Assembly (NCBI GenBank): GCA_001599755.1
Contig: BCHX01000007.1
Coordinates: 248,001-312,000, forward strand
Source: Gliomastix tumulicola
Taxonomy: Eukaryota; Ascomycota; Sordariomycetes; Hypocreales; Bionectriaceae
DNA length: 64,000 nt
Reading direction: 5' to 3'
Shown one piece after another: positions 20,115 through 31,200 of the stretch. A program made the translations under genes and the position numbers. Under the pieces are notes generated by a model. It was not told the DNA's origin and made no database searches. It saw only the letters and a program-made list of their open reading frames with translations. Every line of letters starts with the position of its first letter. The stretch's first letter is position 1.

Positions 20115-21378
20115 TCAGGACTGATACGTGCGGGTGAGCTTCTGCTGGTTGTACTCCCACGCCGAGACGTCCGCGTACTTGGGCGTCTCCCCCTCCTTGA
20201 CGAAGCTGGCCAGGGAACCGACAGACTGGTCCCGGTTGGGCTTCGCAAAGTAGGCCACCGAGTACCGGCTGTCGAGCCACTCGCCCGCGTCGGGCGGCAG
20301 CGTGACCCGGTGGCTCGTCGAGCGGAGCGTGTCGTTGGTCCAGCGCTGCAGACAGTCACCAATGTTAATGATCAGCTCATACTTGTCCTCGGCCGCGACG
20401 GGGAAGTACGAGCCGCGGGCCTCCTGGTCCTCGATCTCGAGCCCGCCGTTGGCGTCCTGGAAGAGCAGCGTCACGGTCCCGAAGTCGGTGTGCTCCGAGA
20501 TGCGCATCGCCGCGCCGCCGCTCTCTGCGTCGCCGACGCGCAGCTGCGAGGCCGGGCAGGCCGGGTAGTGGTTCAGGCGCAGCTCCGACGTGTTGACGCG
20601 GCAGAGGTCCTGGAAGAAGGTCGGCGGCTTGTCCAGACCGGTGGCAAGGGCCTGCAGCAGGTTAAGATGCACCTCGTGGCACTTGTCAAAGAAGGATTCC
20701 ATGAAGGGTCGGAATCCGGGGATGTCCTTGTCATCTGGCCAGCGGTTGGGATACAGCTCGTCCTGCTTCGGGCCTTGGTCGTACGATTCCTGTCAAACAC
20801 ATATTTAGTGATCGATGGTGAGGAGAGAGATAAACAGGAGGGATTTTGAGTCGTACCTTGATATCATGAACTGCGACGGCATCCATGTTGCCCTTTTCGA
20901 AATCCTTGACCTTGGACAAGATCTCCTGGCCTACGTAACTGTAACCACGATGCGGATTCGGCTGGGCAGGATGCGCCGCCTTGTTCTTGGCCTCGAGAGG
21001 CAGATCAAAGAATCGTTTATTCTGCCAAGCATCAGGAATTCATGATCAGTAATCGAATAACGAGTGGCATTTGGCAGTTCAAAAACTTCTACTCACCCAT
21101 GCAAACACCTGGTCAATATCCGAATTTGCAATGCCATGATTGCTCAGCTTGGTGAAGCCCGTATACTGCAGCTCATGGCTAAGCTGGGCGCAGAAATCCT
21201 TCTTCTCCTGTGCATCTCCCTGGAGATACCTGCCCAGATCCAGGCGACGCACCTCACGACGCCTCACATCGGGAAGCGACGAGGACACTGTAGCCAGGGA
21301 TCGCACCGCCGTGAATGGCATCACGGGAGATCCATGGCCCAGCCGCACGGCCGGTCGAAGCGATGATCTGAGAAGCAT
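20115..21378 (-). CDS. 2-oxoglutarate/Fe(II) dioxygenase, isopenicillin-N-synthase-like; candidate tailoring enzyme
   Basis: Three exons (21378-21097, 21021-20857, 20789-20115) encode 373 aa. A DIOX_N-like start (GFTKLSNHGI) precedes the jelly-roll oxygenase domain. The iron ligands are visible: SEHTDFG (His about 249, Asp about 251) and TSHRV (His about 309). The 2-oxoglutarate-binding pair is RYS (Arg about 324, Ser about 326). Family members hydroxylate or desaturate small molecules and peptides; the fungal proline hydroxylases GloF and HtyE belong to this broad group. The first 30 or so residues (MLLRSSLRPAVRLG) are Arg-rich without acids and look like a mitochondrial presequence. Starts at 21450 or 21321 are alternatives. 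The gene is the nearest neighbour of the synthetase and is transcribed away from it. A role in hydroxylating Pro in the peptide is inference. Confidence 0.85.
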
Positions 21379-22550
21379 TTGCTGGTCCGTGGAACGTTTG
21401 AAGCAGCGATCAACTCTTTCCGGGCAACGGGGGGGTGTTTGGGAGGGCAAATCTCCTGGGATGAGTGGCGGGCTGCATGCCTATGCCTTTCTAACGTCGC
21501 ATGGCATGGCATGTTTCCTACATACACATGGGCTTTTTTCCTCCCCAAATCTCCATCTTACTCCGATTTTCCCCGCTTCGCGTTCTCCTGTGTCGAGAGC
21601 GCAGTCTAGACAGGGTCAGCCTGAACCACACAGGCACTCGCTTGGGGAGGGAGCGTTCTCACGCATACCGAGCTAGGGAATAAGAATGAGCGCGGTGAGA
21701 TGCTCGGCCAAGGGTAAGCCAGGGGACATACGGTCGGAGTAATTCTTCCCGCCTAACCAACTGCCGCTGGGATGACGGGCTGGCCGAACATACAAGGATT
21801 TATGGTGACTCGGTGGCTTGCTGTGGCGCAACGCACGACATTCTTAGGAGCCGGATGTGATTGCCAGGTCGGGTAGGAAAATGCCGTGAACTGCCAGGGT
21901 TCCCGGGCTCCTGGCTCGCATCAGGGCAAGGCGGGTGGTGTTTTACAGCTTCAAAGTCCCTCTTGGCTCGAATCAAGTGTCTGCGGCCCAGTTCCGCATC
22001 CCACTTGCAAGGACCGGTGGCTTCAGAACTATCGAATGTTCCAAATCGTGTCCTACATACACGGACGACAGGGGCAGGGGGGGATGAATGAGCGGCGGCC
22101 ACCAATTGCTGATCACGTTTCTCGAAGCCCTAATTTCGTCAACTGAGGTCGAAGATTTTACGTAAAAGATCGGCAGTGTGGAGGCAGCCACACGGGGAAA
22201 AGCTGAGACGTGGGTGAGAAGCAGGGCTCTGATAGGCCAGGCGGGAGGAGGGTGTGCTATGGGCTCAACAAGGCCTTTTCGCGGCACTAGCCTCCCGTAA
22301 GGCAGGCACTTGGGCGCCGAGACGGGAATTGGTACAGCTGGGCTTGGCTCCGATCCTGTGGCTTCATGGTGGGCTGACGCTGTATCAAGCTACCCTATGC
22401 CACGTTAATGGAAGTGGCCGTTGAGATTCTTTCTTCAGTGTCCGGGCCTAAAGGAGAGAGAGAGAGAGAGGGACTAGGGGGGGGGATAGATATTCAAAAT
22501 AATATGTGAGTAAGTTGTAGAAACTTGTGATCCAATATGATGATCTGTTA

Positions 22551-22575
22551 ATGTCATGTCATGTCATGTTATGTC
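22551..22575 (+). repeat. ATGTC pentanucleotide array
   Basis: Five head-to-tail units, four exact and one with ATGTT, lie in the divergent intergenic region. Confidence 0.75.
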
Positions 22576-22672
22576 TACAACTGGCATCAAAAGGCGAGGT
22601 CGGTCAATGTCACTGCTTCATACACGGACATGCAAAAACATCACAGAACCCACTTCCTCACGTCAGCCGTCG

Positions 22673-22701
22673 ACCAAGACCCAAGACCCAAGACCCAAGA
22701 C
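22673..22701 (+). repeat. CCAAGAC heptanucleotide array
   Basis: About four tandem CCAAGAC units in non-coding DNA. Confidence 0.75.
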
Positions 22702-23730
22702 AACACACATTCTCGTACACCGGTCCAAAAGGGTGCCGGAAGGCGTCTGGGGCGTAAGCGGGCTTCAGGCGAGGGCGGGCTAAGCGAAAAGAAGGCGCAT
22801 CGGCATTCTCATGAAGGTGGTGTGGAAATACGATTGCCCTCCCAAAGAGCAGAAGCCAGCCCATGATGCAAGGGGCGGGAATGATCTCCGACCATGTGTG
22901 CCAGCCGCTGACGGTGTGTGCCCACCCTGAGCTGGGTCTCTGGCCTGACAAACCCTGGGCCTTTCGTGACAGACCCTTGACAGCTGAAAAGCAACGCGGG
23001 GTAGATGACTGGTTACAGTGGCTAGCGAGGCAGATCCTAGTCGCCCAGCAGTGCCAGCTCACCCCATACACGTGCGTCTGTTCCCTCGCGCCAAGTGGAG
23101 GCGGCGTAAAGACGTGCCGACCCTTACGGCACTCTGCTGGTATTTGTTACCTAATGCCAATGGCTCTCGCGGTGTAAGTCGGTGGACTACGTGCATGATA
23201 TTCGGCCGACGGTTGATCACCGCACCCCGGCCGACGACACCTTGTTGCCTATGTTGTGCAGTGGTGTGGCGAGTCGGGACGAGAAAAAGTGCTGCATGAA
23301 AGAGGGATACCCCCTGGCACTTGCTGACTACTAGTCGCCAGCCGTCGGCTATGCCCCCGTATAGCTCCGGGAAATACGTAGTTGGATGACCACCACCGCA
23401 CCGGTTCCGTCACTACACACACCACACGATGAGGAGGAGGAGAGGGGGGGTGTCGCTCGAGGACCCCCTTGACCGAGATCCAGTGAGGCAAAGGCTACTC
23501 GAGTGTCTAATTATGGAAGGTATTCTGCCCTGCATGCACGTTGTGCCCTCAGATAGATGCACGAGATGGTCGAATCATTACCAGACCGGGCATCGCCTCG
23601 CAGGAGGGGCCAGGCCAAGACGCTGCAGGAGAAGCCCAAGCTCCTCCCTCTACCTAACCACAGCTGAGCTCGTGCGTGCGGAAGTAAAAGTGGCGAGGCG
23701 AGCTTTTCTCACGGGCGGAGAAAAAAAAAG

Positions 23731-23756
23731 CAAGGATGCCAGGCAAGGATGCCAGG
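23731..23756 (+). repeat. 13-bp perfect tandem duplication
   Basis: The unit CAAGGATGCCAGG occurs twice head to tail. Confidence 0.85.
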
Positions 23757-23980
23757 GCGCGTTTGCTGACCCGAGTACGTACGTCGCTCATTGCCCGAAA
23801 GCTCCCAAGCGCGTGCATATGACGGATGCAAGCTAAGGCATGATGCCATGCGAGAGACGAGCAGCAGCTGAACTGAATGCAACTAGCACTGGTTTCTCCG
23901 AACAAGACAGCTCTCTCGCGCGTGGTTTGGATCCAGGGTCCTGCTCTTCCAGGGTTAGCTCTACAGCATTTCGACCGCAG

Positions 23981-24003
23981 CTCCTTTCCCTTTTCTTTTT
24001 GCT
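23981..24003 (+). promoter_or_regulatory. CT-rich tract upstream of the peptide synthetase
   Basis: An almost pure pyrimidine stretch about 220 bases before the ATG. Such tracts often sit just before fungal transcription starts. Confidence 0.3.
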
Positions 24004-24173
24004 AGGGGGAAAACAGCTTTGAGATAGCTTCAACAAAAATTTGTTTTCTCGCTTTCGTAAACGCGTCAAGTTTATTCCCCAAGATCGACACAAGCTTCGC
24101 TTCGCCATTGAACGTTCCAGCAGCAAGCTGTAACAGCACCAGGAACAACAACACGACGAAGCTCCAGATCAAA

Positions 24174-24201
24174 GATACCCAAATACCCAAATACCCAAAA
24201 C
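24174..24201 (+). repeat. ACCCAAAT tandem repeats in the synthetase 5' leader
   Basis: Three close copies of ATACCCAA lie 20-50 bases before the ATG at 24222, in the probable 5' UTR. Confidence 0.7.
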
Positions 24202-24221
24202 ACAACAGGGTCTCTGTCGCA

Positions 24222-25247
24222 ATGGACAGCCAGACCAAGATCATCCTCTACGGTCGCGAGTGCTCGGGCGGCGCTCGCGACGACGTATCAGCAACCGGCG
24301 CATCAGTCGCCGTGGGCGGTGTTGGCTTCCGTCTCATCAGTGAGGCCGATGCCGACGGAGTAGTGGCACAGAGACTGCTCGAGACGGTCTACCAGGCCCT
24401 CGAGGATGGCGCCGAGATCAACTATCGCGGCGAGGAGGCGCGTGTTGGCCTCTTCATGAGCATGAAGCGCGCGGGTGTGGCAGACGAGACGAGTGACTCC
24501 TCCGACGGCGAGGAGCTTGAGAAAGAAAACCGCGGCCAGCTCGGCGAGCTGCTTCGCATGTCGCAGCATTTTGACCTTTGCGGTCCTCGGTAAGAAAGGC
24601 CAGATTCGCGGCGTAGATGTCCAATATCACGATGAATCATGAGCTGACCATTCGTCGACCACAGATCCATTGAGATCGGACCATCTTCTTCATTCCACAG
24701 CCTTCGCAAGGCCCTCCTGGCCGTACAACAGAACCAAGCCAGCTCCGCCGTCGTCGCACACATCGATCGGGACCAGACGAGTATCCAGACGCCCAGCATT
24801 CTGGCCGTATACATCAAGTCAGTGAAGGAGGCCGAGGCGTCTGGCGACCCCATTCGCGCGACATTGCAGACATCGATTGTCGAGGACGGGTCAAATCACA
24901 GCGGCGTGGTCATAATGGGCGAGGAAGAACACAATGAGGAGGCACTCCTCAGAATAATACAATCTGTGCTCACTGTCGATGAGCGGGAGCACAGGGCGGG
25001 TGCGAGGACGCTTGATCCATCAGGTGGGCATATGAATGAGATCCTTTGAGATGAGAAATAACGGTCTGGATGACGGGCTAACAACATGAGCAGGAATCGC
25101 TGCATGGCAGCCCGATGCGATCGCCGAATCGCGGAAATCCGCATCCGATATCAAGGACGGCGTTGTTGTCCAAATCACTTCTGTAAGACTTCGCACTGCG
25201 CATTGAATGCGACTGGCATGCAGACATTAACGAGGACGTTGTATTAG
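24222..25247 (+). other. Degenerate ketosynthase region at the synthetase N-terminus
   Basis: About 270 residues align by eye with only the N-terminal half of a KS: AQRLLETVYQALEDG, VGLFMSMK, then HFDLCGPRSIEIGPSSS and SGDPIRATLQTS. The position of the active-site Cys in DTACSSS is occupied by Pro129 (EIGPSSS). The family N-terminus IAIVGMxCRxPG is absent. The C-terminal half carrying HGTGT and NIGH is missing and replaced by a Ser/Asp-rich linker. It cannot perform Claisen condensation as read. It may survive as a scaffold for the AT. Confidence 0.75.
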
Positions 25248-28200
25248 GTGGCCGATTCATCCTCCTCCAGCGGCTCCGTCCACGAGCCCGAATCGAGCGG
25301 CAGCAGCGCGAAGGCATCTGATGGTGATGATGAGAACAACGACCCAGTCTCCGGGTCTGACGACAGGCCCGAGCTCGTCCTCTTCTCGGCGCACAACAGC
25401 GCCTCCCTGAGGGAGCAGGTCCGGCTTCACGACGCCTTCCTCCGTCAGTCCAGCGCCGTCAGCGCGTCCGATCTGGCCTTCACGCGTGCCCTGCGCCGCG
25501 AGCAGAAGGCCGTCCGGGCCTTCTCGATCCTGAACAATGGGCGCTTTACCAGCACGTCTGCCCACCGCGACGCCCCCCAGACGCCGCCTACGCTCACCAT
25601 GGTGTTCAGCGGCGTGGGGGCGCAGTGGGCGGGCATGGGCAGGGAGCTCATCGCGCGGGACGGGGAGTTCGCCGACGATCTGGCGCGGATGGACGACGCG
25701 CTGCAGAAGCTGAGGACGCCGCCGACGTGGTCCGTCAGGAAGGCGCTGTTGTCACTGTCGAAGGAGGAGGAGGAGGACATCTATAGCGCGGCTCTGGGTC
25801 TGCCGCTGAGCGTGGCCCTGCAGATCGCTCTCTTCCGCCGCTACCAGCGCATTGGTGTCGTGCCGAACACAGTGGTAGGTCACTCGGCTGGTGAGATTGC
25901 CGCGGCGAGTGCTGCTGGCCTTCTCACGCCCGAGGAAGCCGTCACCATAGCGTACTACTATGGCTTGACGGCGAGCAAATCGCACGACAGCAACGGTGCC
26001 ATGGCGGCGGTGGGATTGGGCGCCGAGCAGGTGTCTGCTCATCTGATCGACGGCGTGGTTGTTGCCTGCGAGAACAGCGCGAGCAGCACGACTATTGCTG
26101 GTGATGCCCGTGGCGTTGAGTCGGTCCTGGCAGCTGTCAAGGCCGCTCACGCCAATGTCCAGTCCCGTCGCCTCGACGTCGATGTGGCATTTCACTCTCA
26201 TCATATGGAGGCTGTGGCGGACGACTTCCACAGCGTTCTTGCCAAGGAAGATGCGCTTGCTTCCTTGTTTGCCTCGACTCAGTCGCGCGAGGCGACGGCG
26301 GTGTTTGTTTCGAGCGTGAACGGCGAGGTGATCAAGTCGAGCAAGCAGCTGGGCCCTTCGTACTGGGTCTCCAACTTGACCTCGCGAGTTCTGTTCAAGG
26401 ACGCTGTGTTGTCGACCCTCGAGGCCGAGAACGTGGCAAGGATCGTCTTGGAAGTCGGTCCTCACTCGACACTCGCTTCGCCTCTCCGCCAGATTTACGC
26501 CGCGGCTGGTGCATCTTATGTCTATGTTGCATCCCAGTCTCGCGGCCGTGACTCTATGGTCTCCTTCTTGACCTCGGTCGGACGCTTGTGGCAGGAGTCT
26601 TCGGTGACCGATCTGGCTCCCATCTTCGCCCATGGCAAGGCCGCGTCTGGCCTTCCCGCGTATGTGTGGGAGTCTGATGCCGAATCTGATGATTCCGAGG
26701 CCGAGGCTTCGGAGCTGGTCTCGACTCTCCGTGATAATGAGCTTTCGGCCATGGAGAAGCGGGCTCGCATTGCTTCTAACGGAGTCAACGCCGAAGACGA
26801 GAAGTTCACAGAAATCGAGCTCGTTTTGCGAGAGCTGTGGGCTCATGTCCTCGGCGATGTGTCCAACATCAAGAAGCGTGATATCGCCAAGCACCACAGC
26901 TTCCTGCTCCTCGGCGGTGACTCGCTCATGGCCGTCGAGCTTGTTGATTTGGCCCATCGCCTTGGCATCCGACTCTCTGCTACGATTGCCATGACGCAGC
27001 CGACTCTCGAGAAGATGGCTGCTGCGACCGAGATTGACGACGAGGAGGATTCGTCCTCTATCGATGTTAAGGCTCTTTCCCTTCTGCCTGCCTCTCTCGA
27101 TGCCGAGACGATTCGATCCCTGGTTCACGAAAGGTGCAACCTCGAGGCGCACCAGACTGTGCAGGATGTCTACCCTTGCACGGCACTGCAGGAGGGTCTC
27201 ATGGCTCTCGGAGCTAAGGACCTCGGTGCTTATATCTTCCACACGGTTTACCAGCTGCCTAATCACGTCGATCTTCCTCGGTTCCGCACGGCATGGAACT
27301 CCGTGATGAGCCAGTCTACGGCTTTCCAGTCCAGAATCGTGCCTGTTGGCACTGAGCTGGCTCAGGCTGTTATTTCTGGTGATGATGGCTGGGTGTCCGT
27401 GCCTTTTGGCCTCGACGTGCAGGCGTCTCTCAACCAGCTCCGAAGCCTCCCCTTGAGCTACGGTGACCGTCTGTGCCGATATGCAGTTGTGGAACAGGAG
27501 GACGGTAGCGCTAACTTCATCCTGGTGCTGCACCACGCTATTTTCGATGGTCTGACGGTTAAGATTGTGCTTGATGCCCTGTATTCTGCTTATCACGGTA
27601 TCAAGACTGATACCCTGCCTTCTTATTCGCGATTCATCCGCCACACTGCGTCTATGGACGTGGGCGCTGCTGCGAAGTACTGGACCTCTGATCTGGAGGG
27701 CGCTCAGCCTACCGTCTTCCCCGAGTCGCAGCTTGTTCAGGACGAGGGAGACGTTCCCACGAGCTCGCTGAAGAAGGTCCTCTCGGTAAACGTGGCACAG
27801 AACACGTCGTCGCCCTTCACCATTAGCACCATTCTCCGTGCTACCTGGGGTCTGATCCTCGCCAAGTACTGCAACACTGACGACGTGACCTTTGGAACGA
27901 CCGTGTCTGGCCGTCAGGCACCTGTTGCTGAGCTGAACAAGATTCCCGGCGCGATGATCGCCACTGTGCCTTTCAGGGTCACTCTGTCCAAGGAGGCTTC
28001 CCTTACCGACTTCCTGCAGGCTGTCCAGCAGCGATCTGTCGACATGGTGCCGTACGAGCAGCTGGGTCTGCAGAACATCTCTAAGCTGAGCCGCGATGCC
28101 AAGGAGGCATGCCAGCTGTCGAACCTGTTCATCGTCCAGCCCAAGCAGCACCTGTCGACCGTTGCCGAGACTGCATCTGATGCTATCCTGAAGCTTGGTG

Positions 28201-31200
28201 GTGACGCCCGAGGCCTGGCCTCCGGAGACGCCGCCGAGGAGTATTTCCACTACGGACTGCTTCTCCAGGCTCTCGTGTCCTCGGACTCCGTTGAGCTTCA
28301 GCTGACATACCGTAGCCAGCTGATCTCCGAGGCCCGTGTCGAGGCTCTGTGCAGCCACTTCGAGCATGTCATGACTCAGCTCCTCAAGGCAGGAGAGACG
28401 ACGACTGTAAACGAGATCTCTCTCCTGTCTTCTTGGGATGTGCAGGCGGCTTCTGCCCTGAACAAGCAGGTTCAGACGAGTCCGACCGAGGGTCTGATCC
28501 ACGAGCAGATCTCCGCTCAGGCACTCAAGACGCCCGACCGCCAGGCTCTGTACTCGACCGAGTGCACCCTGACGTTCGCTGAGCTCGAGCGGCTGTCGAC
28601 CAACCTTGCCTACCATCTCATCCAGCAGGGCGTGACGGCCGAGAGCGTTGTCCCGTTCTGCCTGGAGAAGGACGTCTGGGCGGCGGTCGCCATCTTGGCC
28701 ATCCTCAAGTCTGGAGGTGCCTTCATGCCTCTTGACTCTGCCCATCCTATGTCTCGCAAGAAGACTCTGATCGAGGAGTCAAAGAGCACTGTCATCGTTG
28801 TGTCTCCCGATACGATCTCTTCTTGCGAGGGACTTGTCGATGGTGTTGTCGAGCTCTCTCCCGAGTGGCTCGCTGGTCTGCCTGACGCACCGGCTGGAGC
28901 CCTGCCTGCGAAGGTCACCCCCCAGAACCTGGCCTACGTACTGTTCACGTCCGGGACCACCGGCAAGCCCAAGGGTATCATGATGGAGCATGCTGCCCTC
29001 TTCAGCAACGCCAATGCCCTGGCTCGCACCTTCGGCTTGAACGATTCCAGCAGGGCTCTGCAGTTCTCTGGTCACACGTTCGACTCCGTTGTCATCGAGG
29101 TCCTGTCTGCCCTCGCAGCTGGAGGCACCGTGTGCGTGCCCACCAGCACCGAGCGTCTCCGTGATCTGCCGGGTTTCATTGCCTCAGGTGAGGTCACGTG
29201 GGCTGCTCTGACGCCCTCGATCGTCCAGACAATCAAGCCAGAGGCGGTCCCCTCTCTGCAGACCCTCGTCCTTTGCGGTGAGGCGCCGACGCGCGACCTC
29301 ATCGAGACGTGGCAGGGCTCCGGATCTCTAGAGCTCATCAACGGCTACGGTCCCACCGAGTCGTGTGTCGGTTGCACTGCGTATCGCTACCAGAGCAAGA
29401 GTGACAAGCCGACTACTCTTGGCTTCAGCTTCAACGGCGCCTGCTGGATCGTTGAGCCCGAGAACCAGAGCCAGCTTGTCCCCTTTGGCTGCACCGGTGA
29501 GCTCATCATCCAGAGCCACTCTCTCTTCCGCGGCTACATCAACGATGAAGAGAAGACAAACGCCTCGTTTGTCCCCTCGCTTGATGCTGTCGATGCCAAC
29601 CTCATCCCTGGATCGCCTCGTCTGTACAAGACTGGTGATCTTGTGCGCTACACGTCCAGCGGCGTGATCGAGTACGTTGGCCGAAAGGACACGCAGGTCA
29701 AGCTCCGTGGCCAACGTATCGAGCTGGGTGAAGTCGAGTACCACATTAAGCGACAGCTCACCGATGTCGAGAACGTTGTCGTCGACCTCGTCCGCCGTGG
29801 CCCTACTCAGCAGCTCGTCGGCTTCGTCACTCTGGCAGATTCGGCTACTACTGACGCCGAGGTGACTGACGACGGTCTGCTTGCTGATAAGGCGACCTTC
29901 GAGGCCATGGCCAAGCTGATGTCGAACCTCAAGGTCGTGCTGCCTGGATACATGGTCCCGTCCATGGTGCTTCCTCTCCGCGAGATGCCCTTCGCCGCAG
30001 GCTCCTTCAAGGGCGACAGACGCAAGCTCCGCGAGCTCGCTGCCAACATGTCGCCTGAGGAGATTGCGCGATTCTCGTCCGCGAAGACGGAGGTCGTTGA
30101 GCCGACCACTCCCATGGAGTTCAAGCTCCGTGAGTTCTGGGCTCAGCTGCTGAAGCTCCAGCCCGAGGCTATCAGCAAGGACGACAGCTTCCTCAAGATT
30201 GGTGGTGATTCCATCTCTGCCATCTATCTCTCTAGTCTGGCGCGCAAGGAGGGCATCGAGCTGTCTCCTGCGAATATCTTCGCCAACCCTCAGCTTGACG
30301 CCATGGCTGCTACTGTCTCCTCGACCAGCGTCGAGGTTGCTCATGCCCAGCCGTTTACCATGATTGAGGCGTCCAGACTCGACCAGATCAAGCAGTTTGT
30401 CAACAGCGAGTGTGCCATTTCGGCGCCGCAGGTCGTCGAGGATGTGTATCCTTGCACGGATCTGCAGGCAGGTTTCATGGCGCTGGCCGTGAAGCATCCC
30501 CGATCCTACATGATGAAGCAGGTCTTCCGCCTGTCGAATGGTGTAGATACTGAGCGGTTCAAGTGGGCTTGGGAGCGCACCGTCGAGACGTGCAGCAACC
30601 TGCGCACTCGCATCGTTCTCGATGGACGCTCGTCTATCCAGGCCGTCATTGCAAACGATGCTGCCTGGGACTCTGCCACTGGCCATGATCTGGCCTCTGT
30701 CACGGCTGCGACCCAGGACATTGAGATGACCTACGGATCTCGATTGACTCGATTCTCCCTGCTTGAGGGACAAGATGGCACCAACTATTTCATCCTGACC
30801 ATGCACCACTCCATCTTCGACGGCTGGAGCATGCGTATCAACCTTGAGGTTCTGTCCAAGATCTACGCCCAGGAGCAGGTGAACCCCCTCCCTCCCTTTG
30901 CCAGCTTTATCTCGTACATCCAGCAGCTCGATCAGTCTGCCGCGAAGGAGTTCTGGACCGCCCAGCTGCAGGGAGCCAAGAAGGCCTCCTTCCCAGAGAC
31001 TGGAAACGCCAACGGGAAGTCCCAGACGACGCGCATCCAGCGCAAGAAGATCGCCTTTGAGGACGCTTCCAAGGGCGCCATCACCAAGTCCTCGCTGCTG
31101 CGCGCCGCCTGGGCCATGATCCTCGGCTGCTACAGCGACTCGGATGACGTGTGCTTCGGTGCCTCCATCTCCGGTCGTCAGGCTCAGGTTGACGGTCTGA

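Larger units (their letters stand above)
21379..24221 (+). promoter_or_regulatory. 2.8 kb divergent intergenic region between dioxygenase and peptide synthetase
   Basis: No recognisable coding domain occurs. It must contain the promoters of both divergent genes. Visible features are a GA run (22454-22469), ATGTC and CCAAGAC tandem repeats, a 13-bp duplication, a CT-rich tract and the ACCCAAAT repeats just before the synthetase start. No specific transcription-factor site is claimed. Confidence 0.45.
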
